Assembly: GCF_029953285.1 (NCBI RefSeq)
Contig: NZ_JASAOI010000056.1
Span: forward strand, 1-64,000
DNA length: 64,000 nt
Reading direction: 5' to 3'
From: Yinghuangia seranimata
Lineage (GTDB): Bacteria > Actinomycetota > Actinomycetes > Streptomycetales > Streptomycetaceae
Shown: positions 47,569 through 57,080 of the stretch, in pieces
Position numbering within the stretch: position 1 is the first letter of the stretch
How the letters are laid out: the number at the start of each line of letters is the position of its first letter
Translations under genes and position numbers: made by a program
Notes under the pieces: generated by a model
Databases searched by the model: none
What the model saw: the letters and a program-made list of their open reading frames with translations, nothing else
What the model was told of the DNA's origin: nothing

Positions 47569-49353
47569 ATGGGGTTGGGGGAAACGGCGATGGCCGTGGC
47601 GGGCGGGTTGCTGCGCAGAACGTACGAAACCGGGGCGACGGTGGCCGAGCGCACCGCGCGCCGCGCCGAGCCGTGGGGTGCCCGCGCCGCGGAGTGGATA
47701 CCCGGCGTCCTGCTGGTCGTCGTCGCCGCGACGTCGGCGCTCATCCTCCTGCGCACCGGCGCGTCGCTCGGCGGGCCGAGCGCGGCCGCCGCGCCCGACG
47801 CGACCGGCTACGCGCCGCCCGCGCCGGCCGACGGCGGCGGGGGACTGCTGCACGGCTGGACCATCTGGGACCTGACCGCGGTGCTGCTGCCGTGGTCGAT
47901 CCCGCTGGTCATCGGCGGGGTCGGGCTCACCGACACGGCGTACGTGCACCGCCGCGGCGCGGTCGCCGGCGTCCTGCTGGTCGGCCTCGGCGGTGCCGCG
48001 CTGACCTCGCTGTTCGACCTGATCGGGCACAGCGGCGACCCCACCGATCCGCCGCGCTGGCTCGGCGTGATCTACCTGCTGCGGTTCGGCTTCGCGGTGC
48101 AGATCCTCGTCGGGGTCGTGCTGTGGATCCACCTCGCGCCGCCGCGGCACCGCACCGCGCTCAACGCCGCCCTCGCCGCGACGCTCGCCGCCGCGCTGCC
48201 GCTGCTGTTCGCGATCGTCGGCGTCGACCTGCTCGACCCGCTGTGGCAGGGCGACGCGGTGTGGCAGACCGCGCTGCCGCTCGTGGCGTTCGTCCTCGTG
48301 CTGTTGCTGCTGCCGACCGGGCGCGTACTGGTGCGGCCCGGGCAGGGCTGGCCGGTGGCGTCGCGCGGCGCGTTCCGCTCCGTCGTGCTGCTCGGCCTCG
48401 TCGGGGCGGCGGTGGCCGTGTGGGCGCTGGTCGACCAGGAGGACGTGCCGAAGGCGATCTCGCTGTGGCCGGTCGTCGCGCTCGCCGGCTGCCTGGTCGC
48501 CGCCGCGCTGACGTACCGCGTCGACGGCGTCCGCTCGGTCGCGGGCGCGCTGCTCGCGATGGCGGTCGGTCTGGCCGCGGTGCCGGCCGCGCTGTTCGGG
48601 TTCGACCGGACGTCGTTCAACCCGGGGCTCGGCTTCGACGGGCCGAGCGAGTCCGTGCCGTGGATCGCCGGGCTGCTGGTCGCGGGCGTCGCGGGCGCGG
48701 TGCTCGCGCGGGTGCTCGGCGCGTGGTCGATCGGGCTGGCCGCGCTGGTCCTGGTGGTCGGCGAGGCGGCCGGCCCCGACAGCGGCTCCACGCACGTCCT
48801 GCTGGTGCGCTGCGCGGGCGCCCTCGCCCTCGGCGTCGTGATCGGCGGCCTGCGGCCCGAGCCCGCGCTCGCGTCCCTCGGCCTCACCGCCACGTGCGGG
48901 CCGGTGTGGCCCGACCTGCAGAGCGCGGCGCAGGACTACGGCTGGGTCGAGAAGCTCACCGAACGGCCCGGCGGAGTGCCCGTCCCGCTGCTGATCCTGG
49001 CCGGGCTCGCGATCCCGCTCTCCGTGTGGGCGGGGCTGCGGCAGCCCCGCAGCGGCCCGAACCCGGACCCGGCGGCCGTCGGCGCGTGGCCGCACGGGCC
49101 GGCGCCGGTCCCCGCCCAGGCCTCCGCGGCCGCGCCGTTCCCGACCGGGCCCGACCCGTACGGACCCGGTCCGTACCCGCAGGGCGCGGCCCCGGGCGCC
49201 AACCCCGGTCCCGACCCGTACGCGGCGGGCGCCGCCGGCTATCCGCCGCCGCCTCCCGCCGACAACCGCAACTTCGGCGGCTTCGGCCTGGGCCCGGGCC
49301 CGCGCCGGGGCGACCTGGGCAACAACCCGCAGGGCCCCGACGAACGTCCCTGA
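47569..49353 (+). CDS. Large polytopic membrane protein with Gly/Pro/Tyr-rich tail
   Basis: A 594-aa protein with about 11-12 hydrophobic helices between residues 43 and 480. A repetitive C-terminal cytoplasmic tail follows, with recurrent GPDPYGPGP, GPDPYAAG and YPPPPP. It resembles no transporter family that I can name. Such Pro/Tyr-rich tails occur on many actinobacterial membrane proteins. The start has only a weak AGGAC about 11 nt upstream. Its neighbours do not indicate a function. Confidence 0.78.
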   Translation: MGLGETAMAVAGGLLRRTYETGATVAERTARRAEPWGARAAEWIPGVLLVVVAATSALILLRTGASLGGPSAAAAPDATGYAPPAPADGGGGLLHGWTIWDLTAVLLPWSIPLVIGGVGLTDTAYVHRRGAVAGVLLVGLGGAALTSLFDLIGHSGDPTDPPRWLGVIYLLRFGFAVQILVGVVLWIHLAPPRHRTALNAALAATLAAALPLLFAIVGVDLLDPLWQGDAVWQTALPLVAFVLVLLLLPTGRVLVRPGQGWPVASRGAFRSVVLLGLVGAAVAVWALVDQEDVPKAISLWPVVALAGCLVAAALTYRVDGVRSVAGALLAMAVGLAAVPAALFGFDRTSFNPGLGFDGPSESVPWIAGLLVAGVAGAVLARVLGAWSIGLAALVLVVGEAAGPDSGSTHVLLVRCAGALALGVVIGGLRPEPALASLGLTATCGPVWPDLQSAAQDYGWVEKLTERPGGVPVPLLILAGLAIPLSVWAGLRQPRSGPNPDPAAVGAWPHGPAPVPAQASAAAPFPTGPDPYGPGPYPQGAAPGANPGPDPYAAGAAGYPPPPPADNRNFGGFGLGPGPRRGDLGNNPQGPDERP

Positions 49354-49389
49354 CGCCCCGTCAGACGGGCTCGGGGCGCTTCCGGAGGG

Positions 49390-49998
49390 TCAGACCCACA
49401 GGTCGGTGATTGCGACGCCCAGGTCGGCCAGCAGGCGGCGCAGCAGCGGCAGCGACAGGCCGATCACGTTGCCCGGGTCGCCGTCGATGCCGTCGACGAA
49501 CGGTGCGGAGCGGCCGTCGAGGGTGAAGGCGCCCGCGACGTGCAGCGGTTCGCCGCTCGCCACGTATGCGGCGACCTCGGCGTCCGTCGGGTTCCCGAAC
49601 CGCACCGTCGTCGACGCGGTCGCGGACGCCTCGCGCCCGGTCGCCGTGTCGACGACGCAGTGCCCGGTCCGCAGCACGCCCGACCGGCCCCGCATCGCAC
49701 GCCAGCGCGCGGTGGCCTCCTCGGGCGAGGCGGGCTTGCCGAGCGCCTGGCCGTCGAGTTCGAGGACGGAGTCGCAGCCGATGACCAGCTCCCCGCCGCC
49801 GCACAGCGCGGCGACGGTCCGGGCCTTGGCCTCGGCCAGCACGAGTGCGAGCTCGCCCGGGGTGGCGGCGGTGAGGGCGTCCTCGTCCACGCCGCTGACG
49901 CGGACCTTGGGGTCGAGCCCCGCGGCGCGCAACAGCCCGAGCCGGGCCGGCGAGGCGGACGCGAGGACGACGGGGCGGGAGGCGGCACGCTCGGACAT
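49390..49998 (-). CDS. maf: Maf-family nucleoside triphosphate pyrophosphatase
   Basis: Maf enzymes hydrolyse non-canonical or modified nucleotides to the monophosphate and are linked to septum control. The 202-aa protein has the phosphate-binding [11 protein letters not shown] near the N terminus, DEDA, the KA motif, [15 protein letters not shown] and [14 protein letters not shown]. The frame extends to 50046, but the ATG at 49998 fits the family and lies 7 nt after TACGTT, implying a leaderless transcript. Confidence 0.92.
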   Translation of the reverse strand: MSERAASRPVVLASASPARLGLLRAAGLDPKVRVSGVDEDALTAATPGELALVLAEAKARTVAALCGGGELVIGCDSVLELDGQALGKPASPEEATARWRAMRGRSGVLRTGHCVVDTATGREASATASTTVRFGNPTDAEVAAYVASGEPLHVAGAFTLDGRSAPFVDGIDGDPGNVIGLSLPLLRRLLADLGVAITDLWV

Positions 49999-50042
49999 GC
50001 CGACCAACGTAGCCGAGTTCTCGGCCCGGACGTCGGTCGGGC

Positions 50043-50171
50043 TCACAGCGCCAGCAGCGCCAGGACGAGCACGACGAACACCGGCAGAAGCATCACGACG
50101 CGCCGCAGATGGGCCGCGGCGCGTCGTAGTTCCTCCGGCGGCTCTTCACGGATACGGCGCATGCCGTACAT
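50043..50171 (-). CDS. Tiny membrane protein (MmpB-like)
   Basis: A 42-aa frame between Maf and accE, shorter than a usual ORF cutoff. It begins with a charged part ([19 protein letters not shown]), followed by a helix of about 20 hydrophobic residues ending in LALLAL. A second ATG three codons in (50162) is possible. A charged PPEEL-type segment plus a single helix recalls the short morphogenic membrane proteins reported in Streptomyces; that identity is tentative. It reads in the same direction as its neighbours and has only a poor ribosome site. Confidence 0.6.
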   Translation of the reverse strand: MYGMRRIREEPPEELRRAAAHLRRVVMLLPVFVVLVLALLAL

Positions 50172-50197
50172 CGTCCGCTCGGCGGTGCGTCACCTTC

Positions 50198-50215
50198 TTG
50201 AGTACCGGTACTCAA
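50198..50215. promoter_or_regulatory. Perfect 18-bp palindrome upstream of the tiny membrane gene
   Basis: TTGAGTACCGGTACTCAA is a perfect palindrome in the 85-bp gap between accE and the tiny membrane-protein gene. It is AT-richer than its surroundings. The form fits a TetR- or other dimeric-regulator operator. No matching copy was seen elsewhere in the window. Confidence 0.7.
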
Positions 50216-50256
50216 TTAGCCCCCGGTGCCCCTGGTGCCGCAGGTGTGCGTGCTGC

Positions 50257-50454
50257 TCAGCGGGCCCAGCCGCTGGCCCGCCACGCGCCCGCTCCGGGGC
50301 GCAGCGGCCGGCGTATCCGGCGGGCCGGCGCGTTCCACTCGGACGGCGCGGCGGCCGGTGCCTCGGCGCCGCCGCCCGCGGCCTTCGCGGCTATGACGGT
50401 GACGATCGCGGCGAGCTCCTCGGGGGTGGGCTCACCCCGGACGATCCTGATCAT
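50257..50454 (-). CDS. accE: Acyl-CoA carboxylase epsilon subunit
   Basis: A 65-aa protein of the actinobacterial AccE/PccE family. It stabilises the contact between alpha and beta subunits of acyl-CoA carboxylases. The signature MIRIVRGEPTPEELAAIVTVIAA is compressed here to RGEPTPEELAA. It is followed by an Ala/Gly linker and a Trp/Arg-containing C terminus. The ATG at 50454 matches family length; the longer frame adds 14 residues. It lies 139 bp after pccB with a small hairpin between. Confidence 0.9.
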   Translation of the reverse strand: MIRIVRGEPTPEELAAIVTVIAAKAAGGGAEAPAAAPSEWNAPARRIRRPLRPGAGAWRASGWAR

Positions 50455-50540
50455 GAAGGCTCCCAGGTCCCAGGTGCGCTGCGGTCTGCGGGACACCGCG
50501 GCCCGGGCCCGGCCGCGCCCCCGAGGAGGACGACCGGACC

Positions 50541-50563
50541 CGAAGCCGTGCGGTGCGGCTTCG
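50541..50563 (-). terminator. Hairpin between pccB and accE
   Basis: An 8-bp stem CGAAGCCG/CGGCTTCG with 7-nt loop lies 31 nt after the pccB stop. It may lower accE expression relative to pccB. Confidence 0.5.
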
Positions 50564-50593
50564 GCCGCGGATGACCGCGGACGACAGCGAGGA

Positions 50594-52180
50594 TTACAGC
50601 GGGATGTTGCCGTGCTTCTTCGGCGGCAGCGTCTCGCGCTTGCCGCGCAGCGCCCGCAGCGCCTTCACCACGTGCGCGCGCGTCGACGACGGCATGATGA
50701 CCGCGTCCACGTACCCGCGTTCGGCGGCGATATACGGGTTGCAGAGCGTGTCCTCGTACTCCTGGATCAGCTCCGCGCGGCGGGCGTCCGGGTCCTCCGA
50801 GGCGGCGAGCTCCTTGCGGTACACGATGTTCGCCGCGCCCTGCGCGCCCATGACCGCGATCTGCGCGGTCGGCCACGCCAGGTTGACGTCGGCGCCCAGG
50901 TGCTTGGAGCCCATGACGTCGTACGCGCCGCCGTACGCCTTGCGGGTGATGATCGTGACCAGCGGCACCGTCGCCTCGGCGTACGCGTAGATCAGCTTCG
51001 CGCCGCGGCGGATGATGCCCGTCCACTCCTGGTCGGTGCCCGGCAGGAAGCCCGGCACGTCGACCAGCGTGAGCACCGGGATGTTGAACGCGTCGCAGGT
51101 GCGCACGAAGCGCGCGGCCTTCTCCGACGCGTCGATGTCCAGCGTGCCGGCGAACTGCATCGGCTGGTTCGCGACGATGCCGACGCTGTGGCCCTCGACG
51201 CGGCCGAAGCCCACGACGATGTTCGGCGCGAACAGCGGCTGCACTTCCTGGAACTCGGCGTCGTCGACGATGTGCTCGATGACCTTGTGCATGTCGTACG
51301 GCTGGTTCGCCGAGTCCGGGATCAGCGTGTCGAGCTCGCGGTCCCAGTCGCTCGTCTCGAGGTCGGCGGTCTCCGGGTAGGCCGGCGCCTCTTCGAGGTT
51401 GTTGCTCGGCAGGTACGAGAGCAGCCCCTTGACGTAGTCGAGGGCGTCCTTCTCGTCGCCGCCCATGTAGTGGGCGTTGCCGGACTTCGTGTTGTGGGTG
51501 CGCGCGCCGCCGAGGTCCTCCATCGAGACGTCCTCGCCGGTGACCGTCTTGATGACGTCGGGGCCGGTGATGAACATCTGCGACGTCTGGTCGACCATCA
51601 CGATGAAGTCGGTCAGCGCGGGCGAGTACACGTGGCCGCCGGCCGCGGCGCCCATGATCAGCGAGATCTGCGGGATGACACCCGACGCGATCACGTTGCG
51701 GCGGAAGATCTCGCCGTACAGGCCGAGCGAGACGACACCCTCCTGGATGCGCGCGCCGCCGCCCTCGTTGATGCCGATGATCGGGCAGCCGGTCTTGATC
51801 GCCAGGTCGAGGACCTTGACGATCTTCTCGCCGTAGACCTCGCCGAGCGAACCGCCGAAGATCGTGACGTCCTGCGAGAACACGCACACCTGGCGGCCCT
51901 CGACCGTGCCGTAGCCGGTGACGACGCCGTCGCCGTACGGGCGGTTCTTCTCCAGCCCGAAGTTCGTCGACCGGTGCCGGGCGAACTCGTCGAGCTCGAC
52001 GAACGAGCCCTCGTCGAGCAGGTACTCGATGCGCTCGCGCGCGGTCATCTTGCCTTTGGCGTGCTGCTTCTCGACCGCGCGGGCCGAACCCGCGTGCACG
52101 GCCTCTTCGATGCGGCGCGTCAGGTCGGCGAGCTTGCCGGCGGTGGTGTGGATGTCGGGATCGCCCTGTACCGGGTCCAT
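50594..52180 (-). CDS. pccB: Acyl-CoA (propionyl-CoA) carboxylase beta subunit
   Basis: The carboxyltransferase transfers CO2 from biotin to propionyl- or acetyl-CoA, giving (methyl)malonyl-CoA. The 528-aa protein has the normal length and both crotonase-like halves: [11 protein letters not shown] and [18 protein letters not shown] in the first, [13 protein letters not shown] and [13 protein letters not shown] in the second. The ATG at 52180 follows AGGAG by 8 nt; the upstream frame is unrelated. With accA, accE and birA it forms the carboxylase set that feeds MutAB. It corresponds to PccB of Streptomyces and AccD5 of mycobacteria. Confidence 0.95.
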   Translation of the reverse strand: MDPVQGDPDIHTTAGKLADLTRRIEEAVHAGSARAVEKQHAKGKMTARERIEYLLDEGSFVELDEFARHRSTNFGLEKNRPYGDGVVTGYGTVEGRQVCVFSQDVTIFGGSLGEVYGEKIVKVLDLAIKTGCPIIGINEGGGARIQEGVVSLGLYGEIFRRNVIASGVIPQISLIMGAAAGGHVYSPALTDFIVMVDQTSQMFITGPDVIKTVTGEDVSMEDLGGARTHNTKSGNAHYMGGDEKDALDYVKGLLSYLPSNNLEEAPAYPETADLETSDWDRELDTLIPDSANQPYDMHKVIEHIVDDAEFQEVQPLFAPNIVVGFGRVEGHSVGIVANQPMQFAGTLDIDASEKAARFVRTCDAFNIPVLTLVDVPGFLPGTDQEWTGIIRRGAKLIYAYAEATVPLVTIITRKAYGGAYDVMGSKHLGADVNLAWPTAQIAVMGAQGAANIVYRKELAASEDPDARRAELIQEYEDTLCNPYIAAERGYVDAVIMPSSTRAHVVKALRALRGKRETLPPKKHGNIPL

Positions 52181-52288
52181 TGAGCGGGCTCCTGTCAAGT
52201 CGAACAGCGGCGAACCGTAGCGTAGCCGCGCCCCAAAACACGTTCTCACCGCCCCGGCCCAAGGCGCCATTCGCCCTAGTCTGTCGGC

Positions 52289-53176
52289 ATGACCGGAGCC
52301 TCCCACCCGCCCCAGCCGCCCCACGAGCCCACCGGCACCCCGCCGGCCGGCGGGTCGCCGTGGACCGACCTCGAACGGCCCCCGCTGCGCGGCCGCGAAC
52401 TCGACCACGCGCTCACCGGCCACGGCGGGCTCTGGCGCGAGATCGACGTCGTCGCCGAGACCGGGTCCACCAACGCCGACCTCGCCGCGCGGGCCGCCGA
52501 ACCCGAGGGACTGGTCCGCGTCGCCGAGTACCAGTCGGCGGGCCGCGGGCGCCTCGACCGGGCGTGGACGGCCCCGCCGCGCTCCGGGCTGTTCCTGTCC
52601 GTGCTGCTGCGGCCGACCGAGGTCCCGGTCGCCCAGTGGGGCTGGCTGCCGCTGCTGGTCGGCGTGGCCGCGGCCGAGTCGACGAGCCGCGTGGCGGGCC
52701 TGGACGTCCGCCTGAAATGGCCCAACGACCTGCTGATCGGCGACCGCAAGCTGGCCGGCATCCTCGCCGAACGCGCGGGCGACGGCGTGGTCGTCGGCAT
52801 CGGGCTCAACGTGACCCTCGCCGCCGACGAACTCCCGGTCCCCACCGCCACGTCGCTCGGCCTCGAGAACTCGATCACCACCGACCGCGACCCCCTCCTC
52901 CGGGCCCTGCTGCGCGACCTGGAGGCCTGGTACACCCGGTGGCGCGAGGCGGGCGGCGACGCCCGGTCCAGTGGCCTGCACTCGGCCTACACCGCGGCCT
53001 GCGCCACCCTCGGCCGCCGCGTCCGCGTCGAACTCCCGGCCGGCCGCACCCTCATCGGAACCGCGACCGCCATCGACAACGACGGCCGCGTCGTGGTCGA
53101 GGGAACGCACGGCCCCGAAGCGGTGGGCGCCGGCGACGTGATCCACGTCCGACCGGCGGACGACGTCCAAATGTGA
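52289..53176 (+). CDS. birA: Biotin-[acyl-CoA carboxylase] ligase
   Basis: BirA attaches biotin to the carrier lysine of AccA. The 295-aa protein has [20 protein letters not shown] (biotinyl-AMP loop), [17 protein letters not shown] and VGIGLNV, plus the C-terminal SH3-like domain. It has no N-terminal HTH, so it is a class I ligase and not a repressor. The first 35 residues are a Pro-rich extension. TAGTCT stands 6 nt before the ATG, suggesting a leaderless transcript. It is divergent from pccB. Confidence 0.95.
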   Translation: MTGASHPPQPPHEPTGTPPAGGSPWTDLERPPLRGRELDHALTGHGGLWREIDVVAETGSTNADLAARAAEPEGLVRVAEYQSAGRGRLDRAWTAPPRSGLFLSVLLRPTEVPVAQWGWLPLLVGVAAAESTSRVAGLDVRLKWPNDLLIGDRKLAGILAERAGDGVVVGIGLNVTLAADELPVPTATSLGLENSITTDRDPLLRALLRDLEAWYTRWREAGGDARSSGLHSAYTAACATLGRRVRVELPAGRTLIGTATAIDNDGRVVVEGTHGPEAVGAGDVIHVRPADDVQM

Positions 53177-53222
53177 CGCGAGGCCCCCGGTGCGACCCTG
53201 GAAGAGGGGCCTGGAGGTCGCC

Positions 53223-53846
53223 ATGGGCTTCTACGCCGACAACGTGCTGCCCCGCCTGCTCGACTTCGCCTGCGGAGTGAAGTCCGCCCGACCGCTCCGC
53301 GAACGGGTCTGCGCGGGGCTCACCGGCGAGATCGTCGAGATCGGCTTCGGCAGCGGCCACAACGTGCCCTTCTACCCGCCGGAGGTCACCGGTGTGGCCG
53401 CCGTCGAACCCTCCGACCTCGCCTGGCGCCTCGCCGCCGACTGCGTCGCCGCCTCCCGAACCCCGATCCGCCGGGCGGGCCTCGACGGCCAGTCCCTCCC
53501 CTTCCCCGACGCCACCTTCGACGCCGCCCTGAGCACCTGGACCCTCTGCACCATCCCCGACCCCACCGCCGCCCTCCGTGAACTCCGCCGCGTCCTGAAA
53601 CCGGGCGCCCCCCTGCATTTCCTCGAACACGGCCTCGCCTCGGAACACGACCCCAACATCCGCCGCTGGCAACACCGCCTGGAACCCATAAACAAGGCCG
53701 TCCTCGGCGGCTGCCACCTGACCCGCCCGATGGCCGAGTTGATCACCACCGCCGGCTTCCACCTCACCCGAAACGCCACCTTCTACGACGAGTCCGCCCC
53801 CAAACCCATGAGCTACATGACCCTGGGCACCGCAGTAGCCACCTGA
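53223..53846 (+). CDS. Class I SAM-dependent methyltransferase
   Basis: A 207-aa methyltransferase. [13 protein letters not shown] is the SAM-binding motif I, AAVEPSDL the acidic end of strand 2, and [15 protein letters not shown] motif II. EFRRVLKPG-type motif III appears as [12 protein letters not shown]. It resembles the UbiE-like/Methyltransf_11 group; the substrate is unknown. GGAGG 5 nt before the ATG at 53223 favours this start over GTG 53190. It lies 46 nt after birA and is the last gene before the repeat tract. Confidence 0.85.
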   Translation: MGFYADNVLPRLLDFACGVKSARPLRERVCAGLTGEIVEIGFGSGHNVPFYPPEVTGVAAVEPSDLAWRLAADCVAASRTPIRRAGLDGQSLPFPDATFDAALSTWTLCTIPDPTAALRELRRVLKPGAPLHFLEHGLASEHDPNIRRWQHRLEPINKAVLGGCHLTRPMAELITTAGFHLTRNATFYDESAPKPMSYMTLGTAVAT

Positions 53847-55233
53847 CCCACCCCCGCCCCACGGCCGCGTCCAACCAGCTGATGTCGCCCGGACCGCGCT
53901 CCGCCCCCGACGCCCGCGCGGCGCGGTTCGCGGCACCATCGCGGGCGACGGCCTACTGCGACCGCACGTGCGCGGCGGCATTCGCGACGTGTATGCCTAC
54001 CTATCCACAGGCGCGAGGGCGGTGCGGCGGCGCCGCATCTCCGCGACGGCGTTCGCCACCCAACCGTGCCTCGCTCCCCACTGGTCCGGCCCCTTGCGCG
54101 GGCGCTCCCACTTCGCGGCACGGCGGTGGGTGTGGGTGGCCGGGGTGCTGCGGCTGCGTGTGCACGGTGGGGGTTCGCGACCCGGGGGCGGGTTTCCGTA
54201 TCTGTCTCGTCCTGCGCGGGGCTGTGGTTGGGGGCGCCTGACAGTCGCGCTGCGACCGCACGTGCGCGGCGGCACTCGCGGCCTGAGCGCGCCTGCCCCT
54301 CCGTGGTCTCCTCCCGCCGGAGGAGGGGACCACGTCCGAGCGGGACACCGACAGTCACCCGCCTCGCCCCCTGCGTGGGGTACACCAACCTCGCGGGAGG
54401 GGTGGCCGGTGCGCTGCGGCTGCACGTGCGCGGCGGTGCTCTCGACCCGGTCGCGCCCGGCCTCGCCTTTCCGGCCCACGCGCGGAGCGCGACGCGTGGG
54501 GCGTCTTGCTGAGGCCGCTGGATCGGTCGCGCGGGGCGTGGCGTCGTAGTGGGCGACGGCATGTGCGTGCCAGCCTCTCTGCGGATTTGCGGAGCGTCGG
54601 CCATGTCCGAGCAGGACACCCGACGCCCGCGCGGCCTGCCCCTCTCCGCGGAGCGCGCCCGCTGCGCGGGATGGATGGGCACGAGGGCGGAGTGCGGTGG
54701 CCGCACCTGCGCGACGGGGTTCGCGCGCCACCACGCCTGGCTCACCGCCGGTCCGGCCCCCTGCACGGGGTGCTCCCGCTTCGCGGCGCTGTGGGGCTGA
54801 TGTGCTGCGGCTGCATGTGCGTGGCGGCGGTCGCGACCCGAACGCCCCGCTATCCGCAGGTCCGGTCCTTCGCGCGGAGCGCGCCACCCAGGCCTGGCCG
54901 GGCGGCCCTCACCGTGGTCCCCCTCAGGCGGAGCGCGGTGCGGTGGTGGGTGTGCTGGGGCGGCGCGTGTACGTCGGGGCTCGCGAGCCGAGCGTGCGTA
55001 CCTCTTCGCCTCTATCGCCCCCGCGCGGGAGCGCGCTCGCTTCGGGTGCGTGGGGGCGTTCGTGACCTGGCCGGGTGTGGTGCTCGGGTCGTTGCGTTCC
55101 TCGTGCGGGGTGTGGCCGGTCGGGCGTCGGGGGCCGGGATCTCGGTGGGGGTGCCGCGTGGCGGCGGGCGGGGGTGGGGTGGGGGGCGGACAATTCACTC
55201 TGTCGGACTTGCGCGCGCGGTCGGAGGTTGGGC
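53847..55233. repeat. 1.4-kb non-coding tract of degenerate GC-rich repeats
   Basis: No frame here looks coding. Two degenerate words recur. Word A, centred on GACCGCACGTGCGCGGCGGC, is found at 53957, 54149, 54251, 54415, 54806 and more weakly near 54690 and 54945. The copies at 53957-53988 and 54251-54282 agree at 30 of 32 bases. Word B, GGTCCGGCCCCTTGCGCGGG plus a downstream CTTCGCGGC, occurs at 54083 and 54750 with about 33 of 38 bases alike. Diverged relatives lie between. Spacing is irregular (roughly 90-200 bp). It may be a decayed repeat array or mobile relic. Confidence 0.75.
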
Positions 55234-55839
55234 GTGGCGGCATTGGGCGGGCCACCTGAAGCGGAGCTGATACTGCGCCAGCACTGGCGGGTGTTGGTTC
55301 GGCCGGTCGGGGTGTTGTTCGTCGTGGTCGGGGCGGCGGCGTTTTTGGCGGCGGTGGCTCCGCGGGGTGGGGGCCGGGACTGGGCGCGGATCGCGGTCGG
55401 GGTGCTGGCGGTGGCGGCGATAGCGCGGTGGTCGGTGGTGCCGTGGCTGCGGTGGTTGACGAACCGGCAGATGGTCGTCGAGGGGCGGCTGGTGGTGCGG
55501 ACCGGGGTGTTGCGGCAGGAGGGGCGGGCGGTGCCGTTGACCCGGGTGGCGGATGTGACGTTCGCTCAGGACACGCTGGTCGAGCGGGTGCTGGGCAGCG
55601 GGACGTTGGTCGTGGTGTTGGAGGACGGGCGGGAGCCCGTCGAGCTGCCGGGCCTGCCGCGGGTCGCCGAGTTGCAGGCGCGGTTGTTGCGGATGGTCGA
55701 TCTGGCGCGCGACGAGGCGTGGCACGCGGGGCGTCTCACGGACCGGGGGGCCGCCGCCGCCCCGTTCACCGCCGGCCCGGAGGGCGGTGAGCACGACGGC
55801 GCGCCCCCTGGTGCTCCTGTGCGCGACCCTGCGGGCTGA
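55234..55839 (+). CDS. Membrane protein with bacterial PH domain (bPH2/YdbS type)
   Basis: A 201-aa protein. Two N-terminal helices (about 21-42 and 49-66) are followed by a PH-like beta domain: RLVVRTGVLRQEGRAVPLTRVADVTFAQ, written here in part, and GTLVVVLEDGREPVELPGLPRV. A disordered tail ends it. GGAGG 6 nt before the GTG at 55234 decides the start; the long frame upstream runs through the repeat tract and is not coding. It lies 5 bp before the adenylate cyclase gene, so the two are probably co-transcribed and may be functionally linked. Confidence 0.83.
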   Translation: MAALGGPPEAELILRQHWRVLVRPVGVLFVVVGAAAFLAAVAPRGGGRDWARIAVGVLAVAAIARWSVVPWLRWLTNRQMVVEGRLVVRTGVLRQEGRAVPLTRVADVTFAQDTLVERVLGSGTLVVVLEDGREPVELPGLPRVAELQARLLRMVDLARDEAWHAGRLTDRGAAAAPFTAGPEGGEHDGAPPGAPVRDPAG

Positions 55840-55844
55840 CCGGT

Positions 55845-57053
55845 GTGACGCCGGACACGTATGGTGGGCCTGACGAGACACCCGGACCCACGGTGGAGCG
55901 CATGCCCGACGAGCGGACCCAGGATGGGCACCGGATCGACGGCCGGAGGACCCCGGCCGGCGATTCGAAGGACCATCACATAGCGCTGCCCGACCTCGAC
56001 GACGCCGAGGCCGTCCAGCACTCGATCGCCGACATGGAGGAGATCGTCCTCGGCGCGCCCCGGCGTTATACGTCGGGCCAGGTCGCGCACATGGTCGGCG
56101 TGCCGTTGGAGGAGGCCCGCCGGTTGTGGCGGGCGCTTGGTTTCGCCGACTTCGGCCCGGCCCGCGCGTTCACCGACGCGGACGTCGAGGCGCTGCGGCA
56201 CCTGCTGGACCTGATCGGGTCGGGCCTGCTGCCCGAGCCGGTGGCGGCGCAGTTCGTGCGGTCGGTCGGCCAGACGATGGCCCGGTTCGCCGAGTGGCAG
56301 ACCGAGGCGTGGCTCGAGTACATCGGCGGCGAGCTGACCGGTGAGCGCTCCGAGCAGGTCGTCGGCGGCGCGGGCGACGTGATGCCGGAGCTGGAACCCC
56401 TCGTCCTGTACGCCTGGCGGCGGCACTTGGCGGCGGCGACGACGCGGGTGATGGAGTCGCTGACGGACCACAACACGGTGGGGCAGCGCCTCGCCGTCGG
56501 GTTCGCGGACCTGGTCGGGTTCACCCGTATGTCGCGGAACCTGTCGGAGGCCGAACTCGGGCGGCTCGTCCAGACGTTCGAGGACGCCGCGACGGACGTC
56601 ATCATGGCGATGGGCGGCCGTCTGGTGAAGACGCTCGGCGACGAGGTGCTGTTCGTCGCGTTCAAGCCGGAGAGCGCGGTCGAGCTGGGCCTGCGGCTGG
56701 TCGAGGCGATGGCGGCGGAGCCGGTGCTGCCGGAGCTGCGGGTCGGTATCGCGTACGGCCAGGTGCTGTCCCGCATGGGCGACGTGTTCGGCACGACGGT
56801 GAACCTGGCGAGTCGGCTGACCGCGCTGGCGCCGAAGAACACCGTGGTGATCGACCGCGAGCTGGCGGTGGCGCTGGGCGAGGAGCCGGCGTTCGACCTG
56901 CAGCCGATGTGGCGGCGCCCGGTGCGTGGCCTGGGCCTGGTGGAGCCGTGGACGGTGGCGCGGCACACGGTGCGCGGCCCCGACGGGGTGGCGCCCGAGG
57001 ACGAGGACGAGGCGGGCACGCCGATACCGGACCAGGCGGGCCCGGTCGGCTGA
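55845..57053 (+). CDS. cya: Class III adenylate cyclase
   Basis: The 402-aa enzyme makes cAMP. The N-terminal regulatory part (about 60-190) resembles the autoinhibitory domain of M. tuberculosis Rv1264 type and begins with an HTH-like segment (YTSGQVAHMVGVPLEEARRLW). The catalytic domain shows metal-binding Asp in VGFADLVGFT, substrate residues in KTLGDEVLF and transition-state Asn/Arg in VNLASRL. It corresponds to the single Streptomyces cyclase needed for germination and antibiotic control. Start GTG 55845 or ATG 55902. Confidence 0.93.
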   Translation: MTPDTYGGPDETPGPTVERMPDERTQDGHRIDGRRTPAGDSKDHHIALPDLDDAEAVQHSIADMEEIVLGAPRRYTSGQVAHMVGVPLEEARRLWRALGFADFGPARAFTDADVEALRHLLDLIGSGLLPEPVAAQFVRSVGQTMARFAEWQTEAWLEYIGGELTGERSEQVVGGAGDVMPELEPLVLYAWRRHLAAATTRVMESLTDHNTVGQRLAVGFADLVGFTRMSRNLSEAELGRLVQTFEDAATDVIMAMGGRLVKTLGDEVLFVAFKPESAVELGLRLVEAMAAEPVLPELRVGIAYGQVLSRMGDVFGTTVNLASRLTALAPKNTVVIDRELAVALGEEPAFDLQPMWRRPVRGLGLVEPWTVARHTVRGPDGVAPEDEDEAGTPIPDQAGPVG

Positions 57054-57080
57054 GGCCGGTATCAGGCCAAGCGGGTCCGG

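Noticed and set aside
53900-55230. Several long open frames on both strands in the repeat tract
   Set aside because: At about 75-80% GC most frames stay open by chance. The frames lack family motifs, ribosome sites and the codon pattern of neighbours, and they overlap each other completely.
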